64,000 nt of DNA from NCBI GenBank assembly GCA_956465555.1, contig OY101131.1, positions 757,469-821,468 on the forward strand. Direction: 5' to 3'. The DNA is from Nitzschia sp. pyKryTriq1. Taxonomy: Eukaryota > Bacillariophyta > Bacillariophyceae > Bacillariales > Bacillariaceae. The notes below the pieces were generated by a model that saw only the letters and a program-made list of their open reading frames with translations, made no database searches and was not told where the DNA came from. Positions 52,298-62,284 of the stretch are shown here, in pieces. Made by a program: the position numbers and the translations under genes. Positions within the stretch are counted from its first letter, which is position 1. Every line of letters starts with the position of its first letter.

Positions 52298-52986
52298 ATG
52301 GTAAGTCCCGGAGCTCGTCTCTTCATAATGTGACCTGTGGTTCGGTGCAGGTTAAAGTGGCATTTCAGACTGATATGACGAAGGCTGTTTGTTATGGACG
52401 GGTGTACGACCGTTGCACTGCGGGCTGCGGGCATCGGCTCGGTTTTGGCGAAGATATCATCAAACTGGATTGACGCTGTGCGCTCCCCACTGACCATCGT
52501 TTCCGCCGCTTCATTCTGCCTACTAACTCTGTCTCCGCGTCCTCCGTGATGTGACTGCAGGCCACTGGTGTAGTAGTAGACGACGAAGTTGCGAGCGCGT
52601 TCCAGGGATTCAAGCTGCAGTCGGCAGGCTTCAAGCTCCGATACTACATCTACGAAATCGTCGACAAGAAGACAATCAAGATTGAGAAGTCGGGAGACCG
52701 CTCGAAGACATATGAAGACTTCTGCGCCGACCTTCCGGAGAATGACTGCCGTTACGGTTTGATCGACCTCGAATTCGAGTCTGATGACGGGCGTCCAACC
52801 TCAAAACTTGTCTTCATCACTTGGAACCCCGACACGGGATCCATTCGCAACAAAATGCTTTACAGTGGCTCAAAGGAATCCATCAAGACTGCACTTAATG
52901 GGGTGGGGATCCATATTAATGCCACGGACCGCTCGGAGCTGGACTTTGAGTCTTCGATCTTGCCCGTCGTCAAAAAGTTTGCTTAG
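52298..52986 (+). CDS. Cofilin / actin-depolymerising factor
   Basis: Exon 1 is just the ATG (52298-52300). A 260-nt intron (52301-52560) with a TACTAAC branch-point-like sequence at 52521 follows, then exon 2 at 52561-52986; 142 aa, the usual ADF length. The protein begins M-ATGVVVDDEVASAFQ and shows ADF-H features: LRYYIYEIVDKKTIKIE, YEDFCADLP-(E)-NDCRYG, LVFITWNPDTGSIRNKMLY (actin-binding long helix with IRNKMLY), and a C terminus resembling AT-DRSELD. It severs and depolymerises F-actin. An ATG-only first exon is a feature shared with plant ADF genes. N-terminal Met plus small residues would leave Ala or Thr after processing; there is no Ser at position 3 for phospho-inhibition in the usual place. 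Confidence 0.93.
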
Positions 52987-54017
52987 ATTTGCACCGCACT
53001 CGTACACACGAAATGCAAAGTACTCCTAGCGCCCATGTTGTTTTATCAAAACCAATGCTTTGGAAATTGCATTGTCGTGTGAACTGAGTTGTTATGCGCT
53101 AATTTTTAGGGCTGGCGTACCATATTGATATTGGTACCGGCACGATACAGTAAATTCAATACGTGTATTTTGCCCAGTCGACCATATCATACTCGTAGGT
53201 AACGAAGTACAAGTAGAGGCGAGTCGTTGCTAGTTGATCAGCTCCCCCCACCAGCCGATTTCTCGTGGTTGCATCGGTGCTGCCGGGGAGGGATGCCGCG
53301 CCAGCAGTAACAAGAGATGAAGGGGTATCGTACCGTCGAGTAGAAGAAGTAGGACCCGAAAGTGCACTGGCGTATATACTTATTGAAGTAGCATGCACCA
53401 TGCACCAGGTACTAATCTGCTACTGTATGGCCTGGCGACGAGGACTATGATTCTTCAGCAGCGGCAAGAAGACGAAGACGAAGAAAAAGTGACGACGCCA
53501 GCACCACCACCACCAGCAGCCACGCAAGTGGGAAGCCGTACTTATGGTGCTCTAGCTCGTAACTATGAGTATGGCTCTACTTCTTCTACTACAGTAGGAG
53601 CTACTATCACACGTCAATGTTCAATTTTTCTATTAGTAGTACTTCGTGCCAGGACTGCAGTACTTGTACCTGGTACGTACGCTATGCGGGTCAGTCGTCG
53701 GCGACCCAGGAGAGTTCCGCCAATATTTGTGATTGAGTGGACTCAATGGTTCGTACGATGTCCGCCCTCAGGCGCATACCGTTTTACTAAAATCTGGTGT
53801 TGTCTAAATACGTAAATACTTACTGGGACCGACCACGACAAAGCCGCTAACCGTGTCTACTGTAACGGTAAGGCAGACTACAAGTACTGGTACAGTACGA
53901 GCACTACCGGTACATGCTGGACGGGGTACTCTGGGTAGTGGACTGGTAGTGTCCCTACAAGTACCGAGCTTCGTCCATCTGCAGTTGTCTGTTTCACAAT
54001 ATATTTGATATTTGACC
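52987..54017. other. Intergenic between cofilin and ribosomal P1
   Basis: No gene found. Frames across 53150-53815 are low complexity (Glu/Lys- and Pro-rich runs near 53465-53525) and show no homology I recognise. GTAC palindromes occur near 53115-53150 and 53660-53680. Confidence 0.45.
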
Positions 54018-54481
54018 ATGGTATACACTAGTTTAGCGGATCTATCAGGCGCCCAAAAGGAGGAGCTCGTGGCGTCCCTTTCCTGCCTCATTGTTGGGGA
54101 TAATGAATTGACGGCTGAGAAATTGTCGGCAGTGGCTACTGCTTCGGGCAACTCGCTATCCGATGCTCTGGCTTCCATTTTCGTCAGCGTCGTGAGCAAG
54201 GCGCCAAAAGGAATTGAACAATTTTCACCACCGCCAGGCGGCGGCGGAGGCGGCGGCGGGTAAGTGCGATTCAGTTATCTTCTTATGCAGTTATGCTTAG
54301 TTCGAATACGAACAACTCACAAAACGTACCTTCCAATGCACTTGTTAGTGGCGGCGGCGGCGGAGGAGGCGGCGCGGCTGCCCAGGAGAAAGAAGAAGAA
54401 AAAGAGGAAGAGGAAGAAGCCGATCTCGGAGGGGGGATGGATATGTTCGGAGGTGAAGGCGGCGGTGGCGGCGACTATTAA
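54018..54481 (+). CDS. 60S acidic ribosomal protein P1
   Basis: Exons 54018-54259 and 54349-54481 (89-nt intron within a Gly-codon run); 124 aa. The N-terminal helical domain (SLADLSGAQKEELVASLSCL, then ELTAEKLSAVATASGN) fits the P1/P2 dimerisation fold. A Gly-rich hinge, an Ala stretch and a charged EKEEEKEEEEEADLGGGMDMFGGEG tail follow. The ending MDMFGG...DY resembles stramenopile P1 tails rather than the (D/E)DMGFGLFD of animals. P1/P2 form the stalk that recruits translation factors. The hinge is encoded by a GGC repeat, so the exact Gly count is prone to slippage. Confidence 0.85.
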
Positions 54482-54868
54482 GCAACCCTGCCAGGGATTT
54501 GGATTGCTCCCCATTCGATTAAAGATATTTTACTCCTAGGAGCACAAATTTGCGCGATACGATTTCTATGAGCCGCACCTGCCAGTGGGGTTTCACTAGC
54601 ATTATCGCTTCTTTAGTTAAGATCGTGGTGCTTTCAGTTTCAAGAATAGCTGCGCTCCTCCTCGTTAGGCAATTTCGTGCTTAATTGCGATCGACACCAT
54701 CGGCATGATCCACTTGTCTTATGCGTAGGTGTAAATAATATGGAATCATCGCAAGTTCAAGCCATGACGAATGGTTCTCTATCAGAGAAGTGGGGAGGCA
54801 ACGTGGAAGAATAGTACATATCTACTGCGACTTACTTCTCTCTACCTGGGCAGGCTGGCTAAACGCTT
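54482..54868. other. Convergent 3' spacer
   Basis: AT-balanced spacer between the 3' ends of the P1 gene and the EF-hand gene; no gene or strong repeat seen. Confidence 0.4.
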
Positions 54869-55825
54869 TCAACGGTAGTAGTCGTTCACACCACCGCCGC
54901 CTTGTTTTGCTGAGTTGTACAGATCGTTCATGGCTTTTGCCTTTTGCTTGTCGCCACCAGCAAGATTATCTTTTTCTGCTTGAGCGGCAATTAGTGCCAT
55001 TTGTTGAGAATACTCCGAGAAACTGGCAAGGGCAGAGGACAGCAAATTCAAAGTGAGACAGTTTGAATGTTCAGTTCATAGGAACGCAGCAAACCAGCAT
55101 GAATGAAAAATATCGCCTACCTCACAAAGCCATCCGCGTCATGATCGAACTCTTCGAACTTAGGGTAGTCTTTCTCCGAAAGGCCGGGGTAACTACTCAA
55201 ATAGTTCTTGACATACATATTGAATTCTGCACGGCTGATTCTGTCGTCGCCGTCGATATCAGGTTGCTTGAACTCGTCATAGTCTCGCTGCAGTGCCTCA
55301 AGCTCAGCTTTTGCCTCGGTCGATCTCACCAAGTCCTTGAGCTCTTCGGCTTGATTGGCCAATGCCTGGTTGTGCTCGCTGAGTTTATACACATCATTGT
55401 AGTACTGCGCGTATAGCTGCTTCTGCTCCTTTTGGTGCTTTACCTTCAGTTTCTTCGCTGTTCGTTTTGAATGAAATTTTGCACCTAGTACCCACGAAAT
55501 GCCACCAACAACAAGAAGTTTCATGGGACCATTGCCCCCTCCGCCTCCGCCTCTACAAATACAAATAATACCAACGGAGGAAAGCGTGAGATTCGAGATC
55601 GGACACATTCACCAGTGCCTATACCTTCAAACTGCCGGATTCGAACAACAGCATCCCTTACACTTTTGTATTCTGCCGCTCTGCATAGTCGTGGTAGAGA
55701 TTATCTTGCTGACCATAATCCCCGGCGTAATCGTTGTAATCCCCATCATACTCATAGTTATCATTCTGTGCAGTTGAAAACGAGATCAAAAGGTATGCTC
55801 CCGCCAGAATCTTTGAAAGCCTCAT
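54869..55825 (-). CDS. Secreted or membrane protein with two EF-hands, Tyr/Asp-rich N terminus
   Basis: Exons 55825-55662, 55552-55121 and 55022-54869 (introns 109 and 98 nt); 249 aa. The signal peptide is LSKILAGAYLLISFSTAQ. A Tyr/Asp/Asn-rich segment follows (YEYDGDYNDYAGDYGQQ), then DNLYHDYA. A Gly-rich hydrophobic stretch (GPMKLLVVGGISWVLGAKFH, probably a TM helix) leads to a basic charged coil (KRTAKKLKVKHQKEQKQLYA). Two EF-hands follow, DIDGDDRISRAEF and DHDADGFVSFSEYS, the second restored by the intron 2 splice. The C terminus is GGGGVNDYYR. It is the full-length member of a tandem pair with the gene at 56835. The likely place is the ER or cell surface, with calcium sensing; the family is unrecognised. 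Confidence 0.78.
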
Positions 55826-56834
55826 GGTGAAATGTCAGTTTAGCTGATGCTAGTATTCGAACTTAGATACGTCTATGGGACTTGAACGACGATTTGTGCT
55901 TGAATGGTGTGCTGTGCTGTGCTGTGGTGGGATGTGGTGGGACGAAGTGATGGCCCATACCGGTACATCATGGTTGTCGCTAGATGGTGATGGCTATCGG
56001 CTCCAATTTGACAATGAAACCGAATATACGTTTTGTTGCAAGGAAAACGTTTGTTACACGTGGATGGTCGCTCGTCGTTCGTCGTGATGGGTGAACGGTG
56101 ATCGGTAATAATATTATGTACCGGTAGGTGCGCGCGTTGCGTTGAGTGTATGTACTTCGTCCGTGTGCTGTCTCATCGAAACCCTCCTGTCCTCCTCCTC
56201 GCAAATCCTCCCGGTTACCATCAGTCTTTGTACAGTATTTGTACTTCGTACGAATACCAAATGGATTCGTACGAAGTATTGGTATGTACGAAGTACTTCT
56301 TGTTCAGTGCCGGCACTGTAGTTAGTCTACAAGCCAAAGCTAGCTCCCTCGGTCGAGTGTCAATCGCTTAGCAGAGGTATACGTAGTCGGGCTCAATGAG
56401 ACTACTGTATTTTAAAAATAGGCATAGGGGAGGCATAAGTAGCCTTAGGCCTGTTGCGCTGATAATTGAATGCTTTGTTTGTTTTCGCCTGGGCCCCTCG
56501 AAAGGCGAGGTCGCTGATGTCTGCCCATCTACTACTAGAAAAAGAATATCCCACAATATACGCCGACAAAGACCTACTGACTGTACGAGTATGTGCGTAT
56601 CTCAAGGCAGAAGAACGAAAAGGGTTCATGCTCCACGCTTTGACATATTCTTATCCTAATCGTTTTGAGCAACCGCAATGAAAACTGGTAGAACACTGAC
56701 AACGGAGTTCATCCAATTTGAAACACAGGAGTGTTTCCGGGTATTCTAGCAGATCAATAACAATGGCAATACATCATTCGCATCGTTTGCTCGAAAAATG
56801 ATTCCAAGCGTTCTGCGACGTTTCTCCATCAGAT
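55826..56834. other. Intergenic between tandem paralogues, with hairpin
   Basis: No gene found. A TGCTG/GTGG tract at 55905-55945 is low complexity. A long imperfect hairpin lies at 56241-56296. Confidence 0.4.
56241..56296. repeat. Imperfect hairpin of GTACTTCGTAC units
   Basis: GTACTTCGTACGAATACCAA is followed after about 17 bases by its near-complement TTGGTATGTACGAAGTAC. The loop itself contains TTCGTACGAA. Non-coding. Confidence 0.6.
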
Positions 56835-57325
56835 CTATCTAACACGGACGCCAAGTTGTTCGAGTGCCTGTGCCAGCTCGGCGTTCTGTTGTTGCAGGCT
56901 GTATACATCATTGTAATATTGTGTATAAAGTGCCTTCTGTTCTTCTTTGTGCTTGGCGTTCAGCTTTTTCTCCTTACGACGCGTGTGTACCTTGCCACCA
57001 ATCAACCATCCAATACCCGTCCCCAACAGCACCTTGTTCCACCCAAATGCCCTATCGTGTTTTGAAGCATGGCAATGTTGATATTGCAACAAAAACGTCT
57101 GTTAGTTCGTCCCAACTTTCCCATCACTCAGATCTCGATACATGGCACGAATCCAACTTACACTTTGCCCACTTCTTTGTCTTGCTGCTTCATCGCGTAG
57201 TCGTGATAGAGATTGTCTTGAGAATAATCCTGCCCGTAGTCCTGATCGTAATCTCCGTACTGCTGTGTCGCTGCAAGCAGCAGAATCGGCAGCACGGCAA
57301 AAGTCAGAAGCATGAGTGTCCGCAT
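56835..57325 (-). CDS. Truncated paralogue of the EF-hand gene, without EF-hands
   Basis: Exons 57325-57162 and 57051-56835 (110-nt intron); 126 aa. Exon 1 is exactly 164 nt, as in the neighbour, and the intron has the same phase, after K-V. The order is the same: signal peptide (LMLLTFAVLPILLLAATQ), Tyr/Asp-rich repeat (YGDYDQDYGQDYSQ), DNLYHDYA, a hydrophobic Gly-rich segment (VLLGTGIGWLIGGKVH) and the basic coil (KEKKLNAKHKEEQKALYT then QYYNDVY). It then ends in VRVR before the EF-hand region. It is a tandem duplicate that lost or never had the calcium domain, and its signal and membrane parts look intact. Confidence 0.78.
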
Positions 57326-57799
57326 CGTTGATCTCAATCTCGCTTCAGTGAATTCGCCTAATATGTTTTATGTTCTTTGCTCCAATACCGGTAGCATTAT
57401 TGTCGCATCTTGAATGGTGGCAAATGGCAAGGCTCCGACCCATACCGGCACGTACCCCCCGATACAGTGGCAGTATGTGCGGCTGGACGCTCCTCCGCTC
57501 CTTGTCTTGCGGGGAAGACACTTCAACAACAGACGCAAGGTTTGCATCGGCAGGTGTGGTCGTCCTCCACGTGGAGAAATGTTGTTTTGGTTTTCGAAGT
57601 CACGTAGAAACACCGAATATTCAATATCCATACATGAATATAAATATAAATCGATCCACATGGAAAACACCTGACTACTCTGATTAGCCAAATTTCTAAC
57701 ATCTTTCGTTTTCTGTACTCCACTTGCGAAGCCAGAGCACGGAGAAGATCGCCCTATAGCTCCTACAGTATGTTCCCAAACACCCATGCACAACAAATA
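57326..57799. other. Upstream flank of tandem paralogue
   Basis: No gene seen. ORFs across it overlap in several frames with no conserved motif. Confidence 0.35.
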
Positions 57800-58150
57800 C
57801 TGAATGGAGAAAGCACCAAAAGCTACTCTAAATCATAGATACGGGAAGCCGCCACACTGCCAAAGTATTTCCAATATCTCGTGGAGCAAAACAACAACCC
57901 TTGCACGGAGGAACAACTTAACACTATCGATTGGCCAACGTACAAATAAATCATCGGTAAGTTCCACGACAATCAAACTACTCTCATCAAACATATTCAC
58001 AGTATAGTTCCGACCGGGGACATAGCACACCAAAACAATTAACACTACCCCCTCTCATGCCCAAGCTGCGAGTGTCCAGATGAAACCAACGACCACCACA
58101 TCAATCCAGAGCGAACTAGCAACCAAAAATATACCAGGCACTGCCTTCCA
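57800..58150 (+). pseudogene. Decayed retroelement C-terminal zinc-knuckle fragment
   Basis: With frameshifts and stops, one frame reads a region ending CPSCECPDETNDHHI. This is a C-x2-C...E-T-x2-H type motif like the zinc-binding tail after reverse transcriptase/RNase H in some retroelements. It resembles the fragment at 59600-60336 (CRYCDQPETLFHLTQC). Confidence 0.45.
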
Positions 58151-58397
58151 TGCTGCCGGAGAGTATGATTATTATTTGTAATACAATGTTGAGGTTGTGT
58201 GGTTTCCGAGATCGTCAACACAGATGACCCCAATGACTGCAAGTGAAAAGCCGGAAGCAGAAATGTTTCAGCTATGTGCTGGGCATCCGGCACCGGGATG
58301 CTTCCGTAGGAGATCTAAGAGTAATCCTTTTTTTACATGAGTGAACATTTCATTCGAGTCATTTGCTTCACTTATTCTCAGACAAAATTGCCAGAGC

Positions 58398-58599
58398 TTA
58401 AGACTCCATCGCGCAAAATACCCGTATTTTTCACGCGGTTTCTAGCCCAAAATTGGTTTACTTTCAGATTTTCCACTTCCCCAAAACGAAAAATTAATTG
58501 AGCGCATCCCCAAATTCCTTTTCCAATAAAATTATTGGAAAATGCAGCAAAAACTGAGAACAAGAAACTGAAAATCCATAAATGAGTGAAGGGTCTTAT
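58398..58599. mobile_element. Diverged relative of the TTAA element
   Basis: It begins TTAAGACTCCATCGCGCAAA and matches the left arm of the 49915 element through to GCGCATCCCCAAATTCCTTTTCC (about 58524). A degenerate right end (GGGTCTTA at 58591) is possible. Only one arm is clear. Confidence 0.6.
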
Positions 58600-59599
58600 G
58601 TTGCATGATATGACGCTTAAAAAACAAGCAAAAGCGACTAGACGAAGCAATAGTTTGCGATAAATCTACCCATCAGACAAAAATTCAATCACATGTAAAC
58701 ATGTGGGAAATCTCTTTGCTTCATGACGTTGCATAGAAACTACAAAGTTTTTTGTTGAAGTTCTACCCCTTACCTTAGTTTATTGCAAGGATCTGATCAA
58801 CAATCGAACTACAATACTTGTGGTCTAAGAACTCATACAAAAATGACTTCTTCTCTGAGCGGATTTTCTAGCCACGGCATTGGATGCAATATGTGTTGTT
58901 TGCCAGTCCTGAAGACAAAAGAAAAATAATTATCTTAACTGAGCATTCGGGTCTGTGAGACGAAACTTTCGTTTCTAAATCGCACCAGTTTGGCATAGAT
59001 AATATATTCGCACAGGATACAGAGAGGATAATCCGCGATAATAAAATGTCCTTTGGAGCAAATCGAACATTGTATTTGCATCCACGTTCTGAATTTAGAA
59101 AAAAACATTGCGGCTTCTAGAAAGCATGAAGAATGCCAAGTTTTTCGTGAATGCCCAACTGGCAGCATAAGTTACCACATGATTTTGATTTATCCATTGC
59201 TAGCTTCATGTTGTTCGGCGCTAGTCAAAGCGTCCATTCGTTCTAGGATCATTTGAATCGCAAATAACTAGCATATGCAAAGGACAGGGCAACAATTATC
59301 TGTGATCTGTATAAAAATAACTTAGGGATTATCACTTATAGTGAAGCTCTGAATGCATAAGTGGAGCGTTGTTCGGATTGATGGCGACGAAATACTTTTG
59401 AGACCTGTCCTCTGAAATCCAATAACAATAAAATTATTTGCATTTAAAACTAACAGAAGATAGGAATTGGTCACATCACAATGATGAATCCCCCGGTTTC
59501 TGGTTAAAAAGGATCTCAAACACTCAAATTAAGTTCAATCAAAACAAAGTGTACATAGTCGTTTACACATACAGCTTAGCCAATGTCTAGATACCTCGC
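58600..59599. other. AT-rich non-coding DNA
   Basis: No gene, RNA or clear repeat recognised; frames are short and AT-driven. Confidence 0.35.
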
Positions 59600-60336
59600 C
59601 AGTACTTTTGGGTGAAAGGACATCAAAACGACAACAAAGCATTCGAACTGCTCAGCCAGGGCTCCCAGTATAACGTGTATGCCGACGGACTGGCTGATGA
59701 ATACATGAAACTACAGTACATGGTGAAGACCGACTCCAATCACCTCTGCTACCCGCTTCCCGATGCACGCTACGGATCGGCAAGTCCACACACCACGGGC
59801 ACTACACCGCAAGTATCCGATCCACAATCCAAGAGCACTATGGGTGGGACTCCGAAACACACCAAAGCGTTGATTGAAAAAGTTCAAGCAAGCATAACCA
59901 CCTGATGAAAATGCTCTACAAACACCTAACTACTCGAAAACACCGCTCGACCTACCAATCATGGACGAATCCAGGCTGCCGCTACTGCGACCAACCAGAA
60001 ACCCTCTTCCACTTGACCCAATGCGACAATCCAGTCTCCGCACAATACCAACGACAGCTCCCAAAGGCCGTACGTACATTCTGCACCACTAAAGGAGCCC
60101 CTGACAGCTTCACCTCGGCATTCATCATCGCGATCGAAGATGACCTCCGAAACAAACCACTACAGGAAATCCCCTGCTCAGCAATTTTTCAACCAGTAAT
60201 TCGAGGTCAATCACCAATTCGATACCGACACCTTCATGTCTGGCCTCATCAAAACGATGTGGACCAGCCTCAGCAGACTCTGGACCAACCATCCCAATCA
60301 CGTACACAAAGAGGCCGACAACATTCCTTCCCCTGA
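59600..60336 (+). pseudogene. Decayed retroelement: RNase H end plus zinc-knuckle tail
   Basis: The first frame contains FWVKGHQNDNKAFELLSQ and YNVYADGLADEYM. This is the RNase H-like (V-K-G-H-Q...N-x-x-A-D-x-L-A) end of a retroelement polyprotein. It stops near 59903. A second frame starts at 59905 with LYKHLTTRKHRSTYQSW, CRYCDQPETLFHLTQC and continues to 60336. The in-between stop/frameshift, and the absence of a reverse transcriptase upstream, mark it as a remnant. Confidence 0.65.
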
Positions 60337-62284
60337 GAAACGACTAGAAATGCAAACCAAAATAGGGATGCTACATCAAAGACGCCAACTAATATATAAA
60401 TCTATATTGCTATTGTTACTTTGGTGCTGTTCTTCCGGAATTATGTTGTGTCTTTGTTCCGATGGGAGTTTCCTCTTGGATTATGAGCCTAACCAATGCA
60501 TGCGATCTCCAAAGAATGGCCCTTTTTTCGACTAGAATATTCAAATTGTTCGTACAATGTTACACATCGGAAAGAACTACTTTGGTGGTTTCCGTTGTTA
60601 CCATCTGTGTTGTCCTTGTTCAAATTCGATCAAGCAATAGCAGTATGAATATCTAATTTCCGTAGCCGTTGTTAGCCCTTTACAAAGGATTGGACAGTCA
60701 CAGAGATCTACGGGGAGGCGTGAACAACCCGAGATTGAAAGGGACGTCAATTAGTTTCCAGAGTGGAAGTGAAATGTGTGGCTCGGATATTGGTTATGTT
60801 GGGTTGAAGAAATTGCGGAAGCGGTCCACAATAGTAGAAGCTGGTCGCCATCGAGTATGTTTGTGATGGAGTGGCTCTTCACTAGGTGCCATACCTGATG
60901 GTGCTGCACGAGTGAAGCCGGTGTGTGTGAGGATGCTGCATCGCTTGTCGTTCCTCCTAGATATTTTGATGCTGCTGAAGGTTTCCATTTGGGAGTTGGT
61001 AGCGTGTTCGAGGTACTGGTAAATCGCGTCGTGGAAGTATCGTTCTCTGTGCGCGGCAGATCGCAGGCAAGATTCAAGCATGTTTGCAAAGACCACGAAA
61101 TTGGTGTCTGAAGTGCCTCATAACAAAGTGATTCGTATGTGTACAACATTTCAGATAATCATACTGAAATACATACAAAATTTCAGATAATCACACTGAA
61201 ATACATAGGCATTTTAGCAATGGAACAGAGACTCATATGAAGAGAGAATCCTTTTGAAAAAAGGGTCAAACGTTGTTCAGATAGCAAACCAGAAAACACT
61301 AGACGATTTTGTCAATGACCACAGACCTACTCTCTCTAAAAAGCAAAATAATAGAGTGGTTGTCCCTTGAAGAAGAGAATAATCTTCCAGGAACAGGTTA
61401 GGCGTCATTTCGATCGAAATAAGACACATTGCATTTGTCTTGACGAAAACCACAAAAGGCGCCTCTGATCTGCAAGCCTAACGAAGTGATTGCGAAGCTA
61501 GGCGTTTTTCAGTTTGCAACCACGAACCAATAGTCATGGCCACAACCTCCTTTCTTGCATCTGATTGGCAATCATAATAAAGTGATTCGTTTGTACGAAT
61601 CATGTGGTAATTTCCTTTGCAATCAGGCAATTGTTGTGCAGATAAACTCTCGACAATCATTTCTGGTGGTGAACAATAGATGACTGACCAGTATGATCAA
61701 AAGGAATATTGTTCAGCAATATCTTAAAAATGCCCAATCAATACGATTGAAAAAACTTTGTACAGATCCATTCCGCCCATGGCTATTATTGATGATTTTT
61801 ATAACAACAACGCAGATTATGTATGTGATCGACCAAAAAAAGGTTGCGACGGGTCGCCTCTACGGCCTTGCTAAGAGGTACCTTAAGCAACGACTAGGCA
61901 CAAAATGAAGAAATGCTGCTTATTTTGTGTTTTTAGGATATATTTGTTATAGAAGAGGGGATCCATGCAAAATGTGTCGCAGCATCTTCATAGGTCTTAA
62001 AGAATCATCGTCGAACCAATCTTCTGAATATTAGAAGTATCATGTCAAGTAGCGAAAAGCTACTTCGACGGTCGAGAGCAATGAATCTTCCTTGCGCCTG
62101 AACGACAATAGTACCCTGGTAATTTGGTTCTCAACGTACATACATACACACTGACAATTCATCCATGGAGGATTATGAAGAAAAATCGCTCGTGTTTATA
62201 ATAATTTTTAAGCAGCAGCTGAGTTCGAAATTGTAATTTTAATCTTCGTCCCTGGTTTTGTAATTGTAATCTTCGTCACTGTCT
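60337..62284. other. Non-coding flank of RPB1 with short repeats
   Basis: No gene supported. A tandem pair of about 36 bp (TTTCAGATAATCA-(T/C)-ACTGAAATACAT) lies at about 61148-61206. Overlapping frames at 60751-61149 on both strands show no recognisable motif. The last ~50 bp before the RPB1 stop carry AATCTTCGTC repeats (62239-62305). Confidence 0.4.

Noticed and set aside
53393-53815. 140-residue frame between cofilin and P1
   Set aside because: Glu/Lys and Pro/Ala runs with no homology; no ATG context or splice continuity.
60751-61149. Overlapping frames of about 60-130 residues on both strands
   Set aside because: No conserved motif, low-complexity composition and no splice or leader features in keeping with neighbours.
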